Shown in pieces: positions 33,911 to 43,954 of a stretch of DNA of 64,000 nucleotides. Below the pieces are notes generated by a model, which saw nothing but the letters and a program-made list of their open reading frames with translations, ran no database searches and had not been told where the DNA came from. A program made the position numbers and the translations under genes. This DNA comes from Verrucomicrobiota bacterium. GTDB taxonomy: Bacteria; Verrucomicrobiota; Verrucomicrobiia; CAIQCK01. The stretch covers positions 28,244 to 92,243 of the forward strand of contig JACRQF010000025.1 of NCBI GenBank assembly GCA_016222825.1, given 5' to 3'. Numbering within the stretch: position 1 is the stretch's first letter; each line of letters starts with the position of its first letter.

Positions 33911-35215
33911 TCACACCGTCCACGGCGCGCGCAGGGCGCGTCGCATCATGCGGGCGGCGGAGTCGTCACCGACGATCGTCTCGCGCTTCGGGTCCCACTT
34001 GATCTTGCGGCCGGTGCGGATGCAGATGTCTCCGAGATGGCTGATGAAGTCGGATTGCACGGCGGAATCAATGTTGCTCGCCGGCGTGCGGCGGGTCAGG
34101 ACACAGTTGAGGAAGTCGCCGTAGTGGTTGTTCTCCTGAAGCAGGTGGATTTCGTCGGGCTTGATCTTCACGTCCAGTAGCGATGCCGGCTCGGCGGCCA
34201 ACGTCTGGCGACCGCGGCCGACGGCGATCCATCCTTTCGTGCCGACGAACGTCGTCAGGTCGGAGCCGGGCTTGAGCGTGAACTCCGCGCCGCTCGCGTA
34301 ACGACCGCGCACGTCCCAATCCATGACGGTGTCGAAGAGGCCGTCGGTCGGGATAACGCCGGTGCCTTCGTATTCCACCGGGATGTGCGGGTAACCCCAA
34401 TGCGCGATGTCCAGCGGATGCGCGCCCCAGCCGGCGATGAAACCGATGGCGTAGTCGTAAATGTGATAAACCCCCTTGCCAGAACCGCCACCCAGACAAC
34501 GGTCACGGCAGAACGGCGTCACCGGCGCGGGGCCGAGCCAGAGATCGTAGTCAACGCCCTCCGCCACCGGCTCCGGCTTGGCGCCGCCGCCGCGCTGGCC
34601 ATTGGGCGCAATGACGTGGACGGCCTTGATGTCGCCGATGTAACCGTTTCGGACCAGCTCGCACGCGAAGCCGCAATGCTGGCTGAACGACCGCTGCTGC
34701 GTGCCGTATTGAAACACCGCGCCGTGCAGATGGACCGTCTCGCGCATCGCCTTGTCGTGCTCCATGCTGATGCCGAGCGGTTTCTCGACATAGACATCCT
34801 TTCCCGCGCGCACCGCTGCGATGGCGGCCGGCACGTGCCAGTGGTCGGGCGTGGCGACGACAACGGCGTCAATGTCGTCGCACGCAAGCAGTTCGCGGAA
34901 ATCGTTGTAGGTGCGGCAGCCTTTGTAACCGAGCCGCTCGCGGTCGGCGGCGTAACGCTGCTCAACGCGCTTGGCGGCGGCCTCGCGGCGGTCCTTGATG
35001 GGGTCGCACGTGGCGACGCTCTGGCCCTGTGCGCAGCCGAGGAAACCGTTGAGCAAGCCGGTGCCCTGGCCGCCGACGCCGATGTGGCCGACGTTGACGC
35101 GCTTGCTCGGAGCGCTGGCGCCGAGCAGGCGGGCGGGGATGAAGTTCGGGAACGCCAGCGCCGCGCCGGCGGCGGAGGTGCGCTGGAGGAACTGACGACG
35201 GGTGATTCGATTCAT
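33911..35215 (-). CDS. Tat-exported Gfo/Idh/MocA-family oxidoreductase
   Basis: About 434 residues from the ATG at 35215. The N-terminus 'MNRITRRQFLQRTSAAGAALAFP' is a twin-arginine signal, so the enzyme is exported folded with its NAD(P) cofactor. The Rossmann motif is 'VNVGHIGVGGQGTGLLNG', followed by 'DIDAVVVATPDHWHVPAAIAAVRAGKDVYVEKPLG', the hallmark EKP segment with the catalytic Lys. The C-terminal domain begins 'RNGYIGDIKAVHVIAPNGQRGG'. It probably oxidises or reduces a sugar derivative. It starts 13 bases after the ThuA-HEAT gene, so both are one operon. Confidence 0.9.
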   Translation of the reverse strand: MNRITRRQFLQRTSAAGAALAFPNFIPARLLGASAPSKRVNVGHIGVGGQGTGLLNGFLGCAQGQSVATCDPIKDRREAAAKRVEQRYAADRERLGYKGCRTYNDFRELLACDDIDAVVVATPDHWHVPAAIAAVRAGKDVYVEKPLGISMEHDKAMRETVHLHGAVFQYGTQQRSFSQHCGFACELVRNGYIGDIKAVHVIAPNGQRGGGAKPEPVAEGVDYDLWLGPAPVTPFCRDRCLGGGSGKGVYHIYDYAIGFIAGWGAHPLDIAHWGYPHIPVEYEGTGVIPTDGLFDTVMDWDVRGRYASGAEFTLKPGSDLTTFVGTKGWIAVGRGRQTLAAEPASLLDVKIKPDEIHLLQENNHYGDFLNCVLTRRTPASNIDSAVQSDFISHLGDICIRTGRKIKWDPKRETIVGDDSAARMMRRALRAPWTV

Positions 35216-35228
35216 GACGTGCTCCTTC

Positions 35229-38200
35229 TCAAAGCTGCTGCATCTTGCTGAACTGAAACCATTCCTTCTCGACCGCTGCCTTCTCAAACGCGCCGGTGTG
35301 GACGAGCAACCGGTAGCGCAGCGTGAGCTTGCCGCCAGCCGGCAATGTGAGCGGTTCATTGAATATCAGCGCGGGGCTGAAGTAAGGCATCCCCGCCGCG
35401 ACATACCACGGCGTCGGGTGGCGCAGGTTCGAGGGGTGATCGAACACCGCCACGCCGCCCGGCTTGCCGCTAAAGTCCATCCATCGCGCGGGCTTGCCGT
35501 GGGTCTCCGTCTGGCCAGTCGCACCTTCGCTGTTGGTGAACGTCCAGCCACGCGTCGCCGCCGCCATGCGCAGCGACAGGCCGGCGTAACCGCCGTGGCT
35601 CTTGCCATCTGGCTGGCCCGGAATCGGCGTGCGGTCCAGCTTCACTTCCTTGTCCGTGGCGGTGAACGTGGACTCCCAGTCAAGGCGGTAGTTCTTCGCG
35701 GCGTCCGGCGCGCTGACGGCGATCACACGTTTCTCGCGCAACACGGGCGGGGCGTCGGGCGGATGACAGCTCAGTTCCATTTCGATTCGCGCGGAGCCGT
35801 CCTTGTTATTGGTGATTTTCGCCGCGACGATGTCCGTGCGGCCGGCGCTGAGTCCAGTCTTCTTGTCCTCCTCCCAGTAGTTCAGCCCGTTGATCGTCTT
35901 CCAAGACCACCAGAGCGCGCGATGCCAGACGTGGTCTGCCGGCCGCAGCCATATCAGTTCCGTGCCGTCGGGCAATGCGAGCGGATGGAAATACGGCTTG
36001 CCCTCCTTGGGATCGAAGTTCAGTTGCCACAGCGTCTGGCCGTCGTTGACCAACGCCAGCTTCGTGTCCGTGCGCTCCCAACGGAGACCGGACTCCTTCT
36101 TCGCCGGCTTCTTCTTTGGCTCGGCGGCGGCCGGGGCATAGATGCCCAGCTCGCGAATTGCCGCGCTGCGACTGTAGTAGCCGGTGATTCTCAACTCGAC
36201 GGCCGAGCACTCCGTCGGCGGCAGTTCCAGCGTGAGTAGGTTGTCCTTATACTCCGCGCCCTCGACCTTCTTGACGACCTTGCCGTCGCAGATCACCTCG
36301 AAGTCCTTCGGCGCGTAGTTGTGATGGCCGTAGCCGAGGATGCGGATGCACGCCACTGTCGCGCGCTCCTTGAGTTGGACGCGGATGTGATAGAGCTTCT
36401 GCTGGTCTGTCTCATCCCAGTAGGTGGACGGATTTCCATCAATCGCCGCGAACGGCGGCTGGCCCTGGCCGTCCGGCGAGAGGCCGTCGAGGTTCGTCGC
36501 CCGGCCGCCGCGCGCGAGATTGTCCGGCGCGTCGAAGAGCTTCACCACGTCGTCCGTGAACGCCGGCCCGCCGCTGCGGGCCGCCTTCGTCTTGCCGCCG
36601 AACTTGATCTGCTGGATCGCCGCCTTTGCCTCCGCCGCCAACTCCGGGTCTTTCAGGCACGACTCGGCTGCCTTGAGCGCCGCCGCGCCGTGGAAATTCC
36701 CCAGCGCGCCGAGCAACGCCCGCCGCTCGCCCACACCGCCACCCGCGGCCATCGCCTGCGAGATCAACTTCACCACGTCCGTCGGCGGCCGGTCCTTCGC
36801 CATCGGCGCGAGCTTCGCGACGCCGCGCAGCGCGAATGCCTTGCACTTCGCGTCGTCGCTTGCCGCTGCGAGCGCGGCCAATTCATCCAGTGGCGCGGCG
36901 TCGGACCAATCCGCCAGCGCGCGCACCGCTGCGAGCCGCTGCGCCGCGTCGCCGGACTTCATCGCGCCGCGCACCACCTCCAACGCCTGCGGTCCGCCGA
37001 CACCGCCGAGCACACCGAGCAATGCCGCCTTTTTCGCCGGCGACGCCGGGCCGAACGCCGCGAGCACCGGCTCCAGCGTCGCCTCGCGCCGGCAAATCGC
37101 CACCAGCGCCACCTCCGCCGCCTGACTGTGTTCCACAATCGCCAGGAGCGGCGCGCACGTCTTCTTGTCACCGAGCTTGCCGAGCGCGGCGATGGCTTCC
37201 TTCCGCACGTTGTCTTCCTTGCCGCCGCTGGCCTCGACCAGCGCCGGCACCGCGGCCTTGGCGTTGCGCGCCACGAGCGCGCGGATGATCTCGCGCTGCG
37301 CCATTGGGGCCGCCTGTTTCAACTCCGCGACCAGCGCCGCATCCACGCCGCCGCCTCGCAGCCGGGTGAGCGACGTGACGATGATCTTCTTCTCCTCGTC
37401 GGTCGCGCCGTCGGCCTGCTTCGCGAGGAAGCCAACGATGGAGTCGTTGCCCACCGTGCCAAACGCCGCCAGCGCCGCCTCGCGCACGGACGATTCCTTG
37501 CTTTCGACGGCGTCGGCTATCGCCGGCAACGCCGCCGCGTCGCCGCGGTCGGTCAACAACACAATCAACTGCACCTGCAAATCAGGGGGGAGGTTCTTCG
37601 CGCGCAAGGTGGCGCCCATCACCAGCGCCGGGCTGCGCGTGGAGCGCAGCGCGCGAATCGCCGCCGTCTGCTTCGTGCGGTCGCCGCTGCCCAGCGCGGC
37701 AAGAACCATCTCCTCGCCTTTCTCGCCGAGCGCCGCCGCCCACGCCGGAAACGCCGCGATACGGATGAACGGCGGCTGGCTGGCGCGGCAGAGCTTCTCC
37801 AAAACCGGCGTCGCCTCCTTCGCCGGCAACCGTTCCGAGCACCGCAGCAAGGCAACGCTCAATCGCGTCTTCAGCGCCGCCGGCACTTTCCCATCCGCAG
37901 CCATCAGCGCACCAGTCGCCTGCGCGCCGCCGATCTTGCCGAGGGCCTCGATGGCCGCGCCCGCTGTTGTCACATCGGCATCACCAAGGAGCTTGGCGAT
38001 CTCGGCGACGGTCTTCGCGTCGCGACGGACAGCGAGGGAGTTGATGAGACTCACGCGCGTTTCGCCGGAAGCCGATGCCAGCGCCGCGCGCATCGCCGCC
38101 AACGGCTCGTCGCCGGGAATCCGCTCCAACGCCAGTCGTGCCTGGTAGCCGAGGTCCTTGTCGGTGATGAGCTTCGCGAGCACCGGCACCTCGCTGGCGG

Positions 38201-39176
38201 AACCAACGATGGATAGCTGCCAGCACGCGGCCTGTTTCGCCTCGACGGTTGCGTTGGAAGCGAGCAGCGCAACGAGTTTCGCAGCGAGAGCTTTCTTCGC
38301 CGCCGGTTTGGTGGAAGCGGCGGCGGCGAGATTCTCCAGCGCAAGCACAGGCTGGCGGCTGTCGCCGAAGCGATACGCCGCCAGTTCCTTCAGCACGGCG
38401 TCCGCACCGGCCGGCTTCGGCGCGGCGAGCGTGACGTCGCCCGTGGCGGCCCACTCCGTGCCGCGCAACAACAGCGACTGGAAGCCGGGCGTGGCCATGA
38501 ACGCGCCGTTGTGGCCTAGCAGCAACGCAAAGCCGCGTCCCTTGCCGAACGCGGTGGTGACGGCGAGCGGCTGGTCCTCGCCGGTGGCCAGCACTTTCGC
38601 GGCGGGATGAATCCCGGGCTTCATCCAAAGTTCATCGGTGGTCCTGAACGGCTCCAGGCCGCGCGTGATCGGATGCGCCGGGTCGGTGAACTTGACGGTG
38701 AACTCGCAGGGCTTGCCGTGGTGGGTCTCGCCGAGCTTCCACGACGCGCCGCCGGCCCGGTGATACTCCGGCCAGTCGTAGAAGGAACTGGCGCCGGCAT
38801 GGACGACGACAAGGCCCTTGCCGCCGCGGATGAAATCGAGATACGCCGTGCGGGTCGCGGCGGGCCAGTTGGTGACGGCGACCTTGCCCCAGGAGTTCCA
38901 ATTGCTGAGCAGCACGTCGTATTTCGCGAAAGCCGCGGCGTCGCACTGCTCCGGGTGCTCGGTGACATCCACCGCGAAGCGCCCGCTCGCGGCGAGGATT
39001 TCCTTCAGCTTCGGCGTCGTCTCCTGCCACTTGTGGTTGTTCTGGCCGGTGAGGATCAGCACGCGGAGCGGTTCGGCAGCACCCAGTTGCGCGACGAGCG
39101 CGGCGAGGCACGCGGCGATAACAGGAAGGGGTTTCGTTCGGAAGAAGAGCGTTGTTCTCATGGCACTGGACCTCAT
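35229..39176 (-). CDS. Secreted multidomain protein: ThuA, HEAT repeats, discoidin-like, DUF6807
   Basis: 1315 residues; the ATG for MRTTLFFRTKPLPVIAACLAALVAQLGAAEP (five codons in) gives a typical signal peptide. Residues about 35-245 are ThuA ('LRVLILTGQNNHKWQETTP', 'GKGLVVVHAGASSFYDW', 'HPITRGLEPF'). About 260-900 are HEAT-type helical repeats, rich in Ala/Leu with many 'ALGKIG'-like turns. About 920-1045 is an F5/8-type domain ('IDGNPSTYWDETDQQKLYHIRVQL'). About 1050-1315 matches the DUF6807/PmoA-like family ('HPLALPDGTELIWLRPADHVWHRALWWSWKTING'). It is co-transcribed with the Gfo/Idh/MocA gene. The work done by this assembly is unknown; a sugar-processing or binding platform is plausible. 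Confidence 0.82.
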   Translation of the reverse strand: MRSSAMRTTLFFRTKPLPVIAACLAALVAQLGAAEPLRVLILTGQNNHKWQETTPKLKEILAASGRFAVDVTEHPEQCDAAAFAKYDVLLSNWNSWGKVAVTNWPAATRTAYLDFIRGGKGLVVVHAGASSFYDWPEYHRAGGASWKLGETHHGKPCEFTVKFTDPAHPITRGLEPFRTTDELWMKPGIHPAAKVLATGEDQPLAVTTAFGKGRGFALLLGHNGAFMATPGFQSLLLRGTEWAATGDVTLAAPKPAGADAVLKELAAYRFGDSRQPVLALENLAAAASTKPAAKKALAAKLVALLASNATVEAKQAACWQLSIVGSASEVPVLAKLITDKDLGYQARLALERIPGDEPLAAMRAALASASGETRVSLINSLAVRRDAKTVAEIAKLLGDADVTTAGAAIEALGKIGGAQATGALMAADGKVPAALKTRLSVALLRCSERLPAKEATPVLEKLCRASQPPFIRIAAFPAWAAALGEKGEEMVLAALGSGDRTKQTAAIRALRSTRSPALVMGATLRAKNLPPDLQVQLIVLLTDRGDAAALPAIADAVESKESSVREAALAAFGTVGNDSIVGFLAKQADGATDEEKKIIVTSLTRLRGGGVDAALVAELKQAAPMAQREIIRALVARNAKAAVPALVEASGGKEDNVRKEAIAALGKLGDKKTCAPLLAIVEHSQAAEVALVAICRREATLEPVLAAFGPASPAKKAALLGVLGGVGGPQALEVVRGAMKSGDAAQRLAAVRALADWSDAAPLDELAALAAASDDAKCKAFALRGVAKLAPMAKDRPPTDVVKLISQAMAAGGGVGERRALLGALGNFHGAAALKAAESCLKDPELAAEAKAAIQQIKFGGKTKAARSGGPAFTDDVVKLFDAPDNLARGGRATNLDGLSPDGQGQPPFAAIDGNPSTYWDETDQQKLYHIRVQLKERATVACIRILGYGHHNYAPKDFEVICDGKVVKKVEGAEYKDNLLTLELPPTECSAVELRITGYYSRSAAIRELGIYAPAAAEPKKKPAKKESGLRWERTDTKLALVNDGQTLWQLNFDPKEGKPYFHPLALPDGTELIWLRPADHVWHRALWWSWKTINGLNYWEEDKKTGLSAGRTDIVAAKITNNKDGSARIEMELSCHPPDAPPVLREKRVIAVSAPDAAKNYRLDWESTFTATDKEVKLDRTPIPGQPDGKSHGGYAGLSLRMAAATRGWTFTNSEGATGQTETHGKPARWMDFSGKPGGVAVFDHPSNLRHPTPWYVAAGMPYFSPALIFNEPLTLPAGGKLTLRYRLLVHTGAFEKAAVEKEWFQFSKMQQL

Positions 39177-39304
39177 GATAGTGGCGGACGGCTATGTAAC
39201 GAGCGTGCGCAGAATACACACTCGCATGCGATTCGTCTTGTGGATTTTGCCTTCGAAGGATTTTGCAAATGGCGCCTGGGCCGCGTCGAGGCCAAGACAG
39301 GAGC

Positions 39305-39333
39305 TTGACGCTTGGCGGAAAGTGCGGGAGAAT
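39305..39333 (+). promoter_or_regulatory. Possible sigma70-type promoter
   Basis: TTGACG (39305-39310), a 17-base spacer, then GAGAAT (39328-39333; four of six matches to TATAAT). It lies in the 254-base divergent gap upstream of the secreted gene that starts at 39431. The assignment rests on pattern only. Confidence 0.3.
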
Positions 39334-39430
39334 TCCGCCATTGTGGATGGTGGACGGTTTTCAGCAGAAAGCTGCGAGCGGCGGCTTGCCGGGACCGTTG
39401 TGCGCTTTACTTAAGACAAGCCGACGAAGA

Positions 39431-40240
39431 ATGCAGATCATGAGAGCTTGGTGGCTGTTGATAACAACTCTTCTGGTTGCTTCCGGACAGCTCACGTTTG
39501 CACAGGGGCTGCCTGGGGCGGCGGATGCTGCTAGGAATGAATGGCCCCCATATATCAGCGTAAACCGGCCAGTCGAACTGCCGGCCATGGCTGCGAACGG
39601 ACAGTTGCGTCTGGCCAAGGTGCCCGAAGGCGCAACGGTCCAGCTTGTCAAGGTGGACGGCGACCGGGTGGAAGTAATCTACCAAGGTCTCACTCTACGA
39701 ATGCCCGCCATCGCAACCGACCTTGCGAGCCGCGCCCACGCACCGAGACCGGCGGCTGCGCTTGCACCATCGCCCGCTTCGCCGGCCACGACGACCGCAG
39801 AACCGCCGGCGCCGAGCCAGTCTTCGCCGGATGCGAAGACTTTTATTGGTTCCTCCATGAGCGACGAGACTTTCAAAGCGGCTGGTCTTGCCAAACTTTC
39901 ACCCGCCGAGTTGCAAGTCCTGGACGGTTGGTTTCTGGATATCGTGCTCACAACAAAGCGAGCGGGCGCCTCCCAGCAGAACGACCCGTTGGCCCCCGTG
40001 CTGGGTAAGAAGGCGGGCGTTGTCGAGCGTGCGTTGCTGGTCAAGAACTTCAACGGCGAGCGGGTCCTGGTTCAACGGACCAACGGCGAGAAATGGATGC
40101 TGAGGGCCAAGACTTGGTGCCGCTGGTCGTGGCGATACGAGGGGCGCTACGTCTGTCTGGTCTTCGGCCCAACGATGTCACAACTGATCAACGACTACGG
40201 CGAAACCTACGATTTCTGGACGGACAAACCCGTCGAGTAG
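39431..40240 (+). CDS. Secreted hypothetical protein
   Basis: About 269 residues from the ATG at 39431, with GACGAAGA just upstream (MQIMRAWWLLITTLLVASGQLTFAQG, a signal peptide). Residues 40-95 look like a small SH3-like beta domain ('NGQLRLAKVPEGATVQLVKVDGDRVEVIYQGLTLRMPA'). A Pro/Ala/Ser linker (100-135) follows. The rest includes 'LSPAELQVLDGWFLDIVL' and 'WCRWSWRYEGRYVCLVFGPTMSQLINDYGETYDFWTD'. I do not recognise the family. It is convergent with the very large putative glycoside hydrolase gene. Confidence 0.65.
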   Translation: MQIMRAWWLLITTLLVASGQLTFAQGLPGAADAARNEWPPYISVNRPVELPAMAANGQLRLAKVPEGATVQLVKVDGDRVEVIYQGLTLRMPAIATDLASRAHAPRPAAALAPSPASPATTTAEPPAPSQSSPDAKTFIGSSMSDETFKAAGLAKLSPAELQVLDGWFLDIVLTTKRAGASQQNDPLAPVLGKKAGVVERALLVKNFNGERVLVQRTNGEKWMLRAKTWCRWSWRYEGRYVCLVFGPTMSQLINDYGETYDFWTDKPVE

Positions 40241-40273
40241 TCGAAGCACGCGGGCCGATTCCCCGCCCGCCAG

Positions 40274-43200
40274 TTAATCCCAAGCCACCGTCACCGGCGC
40301 GGTGAGCCTCCGGCTATCCTCCGCAGCGAAACCCGCGTCCTTCGCGCCGGGACGAATCACGTAACTCATCCGGATGCCGCTCGACTGCCGCGCGTTTGTG
40401 TGAAAACCGATGCTGCCCCAACTGCCGCCGGCGTCCCAGTAGGCTACGCTCTCGGCGGACGTCAACGCCACGCACGAGTGCGCCCAGTCCGGCGCGAACA
40501 CCGCATACCACTTCGGCTTCGCGTTGCGGCCATAGACGTTCTCGGCGTCGCCGTGGCCGTCCACGATCGCCGTGTTGCCGCGGTTGTCCGCATAAGTGCC
40601 GCGCTCCAAATAGTGGGCGCGCGAGTAGAGATAACCGGCGGGTTTGTTGACGCTGATCTCCACGTCAAACCGTTGCGGGAAAAACGTGTAGCGCTTCTCG
40701 TAAACCACGCCGTCCTTCAGCGCCTTGCGGACGCGCACGACCGTGCGCACCGGGCCGATGTGTTCCACGTCAAACTTCTCCACCTTTCCCTCCTCGCTGT
40801 TCCAACCGGTTTCACGCGAAGACAGGATCAGGTTCTTCAGGAAGCTCTTGCCGGTCACGCCGTCCTTACGCGCCGCGAGGAACGTCAGCGCGCCGTTCTC
40901 AAACCGCGCCTCGTAGCCCGGGGCGACCACCGCTTGCTGTCCCGCGCGCCAAAACGAACCGCCCGGAGGCAACGAGACCGGCGTCGCGGACTTGTCGCGC
41001 CAGAGGACCACAAATTTGCGCGACGCATCGGCCGACAGACTGCCGGGCACTATGAAACAGAGCTTGTCGCCGTCCAGTTGCGCTGGCACGACCTTCGCCG
41101 GCTTGCCATCCGGGCCGGCTTCCGCCACGCGCACAGAGTTCGTGTCGGCTCCGGCGGGCAGAGCGAACGGCACGACCACCGGCTCGTCTTCCCGCGCAAC
41201 GCCGGCGGCTGAGACGCGCAAAACTTTGCGATGCTGCCAGCGCGACCAATCGGCGGCGACTTGCACCGTCTGTTCGGCATGATTGTTTTGCTTCGACAGC
41301 TCCTTCACCTTTCCAGCCGGATCCGCCACCACCGACAGGATGCGAACGCCATCAGCCGCCGCCGTATCCAACTCCGCAACGACTTGCGTGCCAGCGCGAG
41401 ACTTGAGGCTGACCGTCGCCCGGCTCATGGCGCGGCCGTCCACACAGAAATCCACCGCCGCGCCGCTGACCGGAACCCCGCCGTAGTTGGAGATCGTCGC
41501 CGAGACTCGCAGCTTGTCACCTTGCTTCGGCGCCGCCGGCTCGATCTGCATGTCGCTGACGCGAAGATCCGGCTGCTGCATCCCCTTGCCTCGCAGCAAG
41601 AGGAACGACGCCGGCGCGGCCACAGGCCCAAACTCAATCTCGCCCACCGCGCCCGCGCGAAACTCCACCACGTCGAGCGGCTGCCCCTGTTCGTCGCAGC
41701 GGTAAAGCACGCCGGTCGTGGCCTTGCTCGCGCGGTCCGCGTCCGCCGGACGCAAACGCACGCACGCCGCCGACGCGCCGACCGTCACGCGCAGCCAGCC
41801 CTCCGACTCGGCAACGAGTGTCACCGGCACGCCGCCGCGGTCACTGAAGGCGTAGCCCGGCGCGCGAATGCTCGTCACCGGCTTGCCGTCTTCCAGCACC
41901 AGCGATTGCTGCACTTTCGGACCGGTCACGACCCATCCGTTCTGCGGCAACTCGCACGCCTTGCCGGCAACAGTCGCGCGATACGGCTTCTCGCCGAAGT
42001 TGACGAGGCAAACAGTACTGTCGCTGAACTGCGTGCGCTGCACGGCGCGGTCCGAGGTGACGAACTCGTGCGAGAGCAACTCCGCCGTCGCCAGCGTCTC
42101 ATGAAGCTTGCAGGTGTTGCGATAGGTGCGCAGGAAAACGGCGCGATCCTTGTGCCAGGCGCCTTCCTTGTTCGCCCACAGCAGCGGGATGGTGCCGTAG
42201 AGGATGTTGAATGCGTCCTTCTTCGGCGTGATCTCCGGCGCGGCGTCGAGCAGCCAGTCGCTCGCGTCACCCCAATACCACGTCGAGACGATGCAGTCGT
42301 GGAAGACCAGTTCCCACAGGGGCACGCGCGACTCGTGGCCGATGCCCCACTTCGCGTAAGTTTCCCACTTCGTCTTGAGCTTGCCCCACGCGCCCTCGAA
42401 CTCTTGGTCCTTCGTTTTCGGATGAATCAGGTGTCCCGCCGGCCACGACGCGTAGCCGCCGCTTTGCATCCCTTCGATGTAATCCACCCACGGCACGCAC
42501 CACCAGATGCCGTGCTCACCGCCCATGACCAGCTTGCGGTCGCGGAAGACGCGGTGAAGCGCCGGCCCGCATTCGCGCTTCTGGGTGCGCGTCATTGGAT
42601 GCTTCGGGTCGTAGCACTCATACATCCCCTCCGCTGTCGTCACGTCAATGAACCGCCCGATGAACGGCCACTCCGCGAGCACCTTCTCGGCGGTCCGTTT
42701 CGCTGCGTCCGCCCAGAGCATTGGGCAGCGTTTCATATATTGCGTTTTCTTGTCCCACGTCAGCCACGCCGTCATCCGCTGCTGGTCGTTCTTGAGGACG
42801 GCGTCGTCAGGCAGGTTCGCGTGGCTGGAATCGAGTTTGCCGTCCTTGGCCTGGAGGATGTCGGTGTAATTGTCGTATTCACTGGTCAGATAGCCGAGGT
42901 CGTTGATGGCGCGCATGTCGGCGGGCGTGGCGGGCTTGCCGTGGATGAGCATCTTCTCGACGCCCGCTGCCTTCGCCTCGCGCGCGAACGCCAGCGTCGC
43001 GTCGCCCCACACGTCTGGCGCGCCGAACAGCTGCTTGAGGTTCGGATTCTTCTTCAACTTCTCCGTGAAGGGCACGATGAGGCCCTGCTCCTTTGCATAA
43101 GTGCGATAGCGTTTGCAGAGCGCGACATGGCCGCCCTTCGTTGCGAAATGGTAGAGCACGCTCCGCGTGTAGCCGAACGCCTCCTTCTGCGGACGCCAAA

Positions 43201-43840
43201 TCACCTGTGGCGCGACCAGCGCGCGGCCGCCTTTGCCGGCGACCTTCTGCATCCGCACGTCGCAGTCGTCGCTCGTCTCCAGCAACAGCAGATAGCCCGC
43301 TCCCGAATCGAGATCGCACAGTCCGACCCAAGGCATGTCGAGCCGGTCGCCGCCGAAGCTGCCGCGCGGGAACGGCTGTAGGTCGAGCGGATAAAGATGT
43401 CCATTGCTGTAGTCGGCCACCACCAGCACGCCGTGCGGCGCGTCGAGCACGAACGGCTCGATAAAACGCGGGTAACCACACGGCTTTTTCGGGTCGTCGG
43501 CGTTCGCCTCAACGCGCAACTCGGGGGCGTTCGCCGACGGCAGCGTGAAGCGCAATCGCAGCGTCACGCGCAAGTCCTTGCTGGGATCGAAGGTCCGCTC
43601 AGTCTCAATCGAGGTCTTGCTCTGCTTCAGCACGCGATACACCGCCTCCCGCCGTGCGGCAGACGCTTCCGGCGCGGGCTGTTCCCAAAGCCGGCCGCTG
43701 GTTTTCTCGCGGACGCTGATCCGCCCGTTGTCGGGCGCGATCTCGACGCGGAGCGCGCGGTTCTCCAACACAACGGGATCGGCGGCGGTCGCCAGTGCGA
43801 CCCAGGAAACAAGGTTGAGAAGGAGGAAGCTGTTTTTCAT
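40274..43840 (-). CDS. Very large secreted putative glycoside hydrolase with CARDB-like domain
   Basis: About 1188 residues from the ATG at 43840 (MKNSFLLLNLVSWVALATA). The N-terminal beta domain opens 'ENRALRVEIAPDNGRISVREKTSGRLWE', a lead found in several large GH families with a beta-sandwich before a TIM barrel. The barrel region (about 290-570) has 'LTSEYDNYTDILQA', 'RFIDVTTAEGMYECYDPKHPMT' and 'GGEHGIWWCVPWVDYIEG', with acidic residues suitable for catalysis. It resembles the GH101/DUF5696-like group. Residues about 750-850 look like a CARDB adhesion domain, followed by further beta domains. The substrate is unknown and the exact family needs a profile search. Confidence 0.65.
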   Translation of the reverse strand: MKNSFLLLNLVSWVALATAADPVVLENRALRVEIAPDNGRISVREKTSGRLWEQPAPEASAARREAVYRVLKQSKTSIETERTFDPSKDLRVTLRLRFTLPSANAPELRVEANADDPKKPCGYPRFIEPFVLDAPHGVLVVADYSNGHLYPLDLQPFPRGSFGGDRLDMPWVGLCDLDSGAGYLLLLETSDDCDVRMQKVAGKGGRALVAPQVIWRPQKEAFGYTRSVLYHFATKGGHVALCKRYRTYAKEQGLIVPFTEKLKKNPNLKQLFGAPDVWGDATLAFAREAKAAGVEKMLIHGKPATPADMRAINDLGYLTSEYDNYTDILQAKDGKLDSSHANLPDDAVLKNDQQRMTAWLTWDKKTQYMKRCPMLWADAAKRTAEKVLAEWPFIGRFIDVTTAEGMYECYDPKHPMTRTQKRECGPALHRVFRDRKLVMGGEHGIWWCVPWVDYIEGMQSGGYASWPAGHLIHPKTKDQEFEGAWGKLKTKWETYAKWGIGHESRVPLWELVFHDCIVSTWYWGDASDWLLDAAPEITPKKDAFNILYGTIPLLWANKEGAWHKDRAVFLRTYRNTCKLHETLATAELLSHEFVTSDRAVQRTQFSDSTVCLVNFGEKPYRATVAGKACELPQNGWVVTGPKVQQSLVLEDGKPVTSIRAPGYAFSDRGGVPVTLVAESEGWLRVTVGASAACVRLRPADADRASKATTGVLYRCDEQGQPLDVVEFRAGAVGEIEFGPVAAPASFLLLRGKGMQQPDLRVSDMQIEPAAPKQGDKLRVSATISNYGGVPVSGAAVDFCVDGRAMSRATVSLKSRAGTQVVAELDTAAADGVRILSVVADPAGKVKELSKQNNHAEQTVQVAADWSRWQHRKVLRVSAAGVAREDEPVVVPFALPAGADTNSVRVAEAGPDGKPAKVVPAQLDGDKLCFIVPGSLSADASRKFVVLWRDKSATPVSLPPGGSFWRAGQQAVVAPGYEARFENGALTFLAARKDGVTGKSFLKNLILSSRETGWNSEEGKVEKFDVEHIGPVRTVVRVRKALKDGVVYEKRYTFFPQRFDVEISVNKPAGYLYSRAHYLERGTYADNRGNTAIVDGHGDAENVYGRNAKPKWYAVFAPDWAHSCVALTSAESVAYWDAGGSWGSIGFHTNARQSSGIRMSYVIRPGAKDAGFAAEDSRRLTAPVTVAWD

Positions 43841-43954
43841 GGCAAATGTTGATTCAAATGCGAACACGGACGCGCATAGTCGCGAATGCCGCCCGAAATT
43901 CCAAGATGAAGTTTCGGCGAGCGTCGCTCGCGCGATGTGCTAGATTACGCGCCT

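Noticed and set aside
36321-38216. 631-codon plus-strand Arg-rich frame over the HEAT-repeat gene
   Set aside because: Composition typical of antisense of Ala/Leu-rich helical repeats; no ribosome-binding site or family.
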